The position numbers and the translations under genes are program-made. From NCBI GenBank assembly GCA_964627035.1, contig CAZVKN010000005.1, positions 74,532-138,531 on the forward strand: 64,000 nt of DNA. The letters are read 5' to 3'. Shown piece by piece: positions 63,955 through 64,000 of this stretch (its first letter is position 1; the number at the start of each line of letters is the position of its first letter). A model generated the notes under the pieces. It worked only from the letters and a program-made list of their open reading frames with translations. It was not told where the DNA came from and searched no databases. Origin of the DNA: CAZVKN01 sp964627035 (lineage in GTDB: Bacteria; Electryoneota; AABM5-125-24; Hatepunaeales; Hatepunaeaceae).

Positions 63955-64000
63955 TTCAATCCGAATGGACAGGAATGTCTCTGCTCCCCCATACTGGATT

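Overview
The window is about 64 kb of a chromosome from a Gram-negative bacterium of the FCB (Fibrobacterota-Chlorobiota-Bacteroidota) superphylum, probably an uncultured lineage. The reasons are: five very large secreted proteins end in a type IX secretion (T9SS) type A sorting domain (a PNPFN-type motif, a 'xDLSGR' strand, and a C-terminal LVK/LVR); there is a PorV/PorQ-family outer-membrane protein; a TonB-dependent receptor has an N-terminal carboxypeptidase-regulatory-like domain; and an LptF/LptG pair implies LPS export. The exact phylum cannot be settled by eye. No rRNA, tRNA, CRISPR array or classical insertion sequence was seen.

Layout. 1-4.4 kb (minus): a partial membrane glycosyltransferase, nadB (L-aspartate oxidase), an AT-rich TIR-TPR protein, a 49-codon ORF overlapping its start, and a VOC-fold protein. 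4.8-10.1 kb (plus): an operon of an Nfu-type Fe-S scaffold, an Eis-like acetyltransferase, a methyltransferase, a sirtuin, lptF and lptG. 10.3-20.9 kb (plus): a GerW/YtfJ-like protein, a 1265-residue surface protein, a lipoprotein, a GAF-sigma54 activator, a membrane Ser/Thr kinase with PEGA domains, a kelch protein and a TPR protein. 20.9-22.6 kb (minus): a second membrane glycosyltransferase-like protein. 22.9-39.7 kb (minus): a TonB receptor followed by a tightly packed six-gene run (beta-helix lipoprotein, large secreted protein, PorV-like protein, T9SS beta-helix protein, two lipoproteins) ending at a good intrinsic terminator. 40.2-41.5 kb: a MYG1/DHH-like protein. 41.9-55.0 kb: one 4349-residue modular surface protein with its own terminator. 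55.6-57.8 kb: an FtsB-like protein, enolase and a zinc-ribbon protein. 58.2-60.6 kb (plus): hemW and an aspartoacylase-like peptidase. 60.7-63.8 kb (minus): another T9SS cargo protein.

The intergenic DNA is unusually rich in short palindromic dispersed repeats of at least four recurring families plus minor ones. One family (two hairpins, about 126-128 bp, terminal inverted repeats) has two complete copies flanked by apparent 6-bp target duplications. One of these sits inside a member of another repeat family, which is strong evidence of mobility. A copy of another family lies in frame inside a large coding sequence and encodes about 18 residues.

The most system-like parts are the 22.9-39.7 kb surface operon, the giant protein built from seven roughly 500-residue supermodules, and the TIR-TPR gene beside nadB. 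Functions for these are inferred from sequence only.
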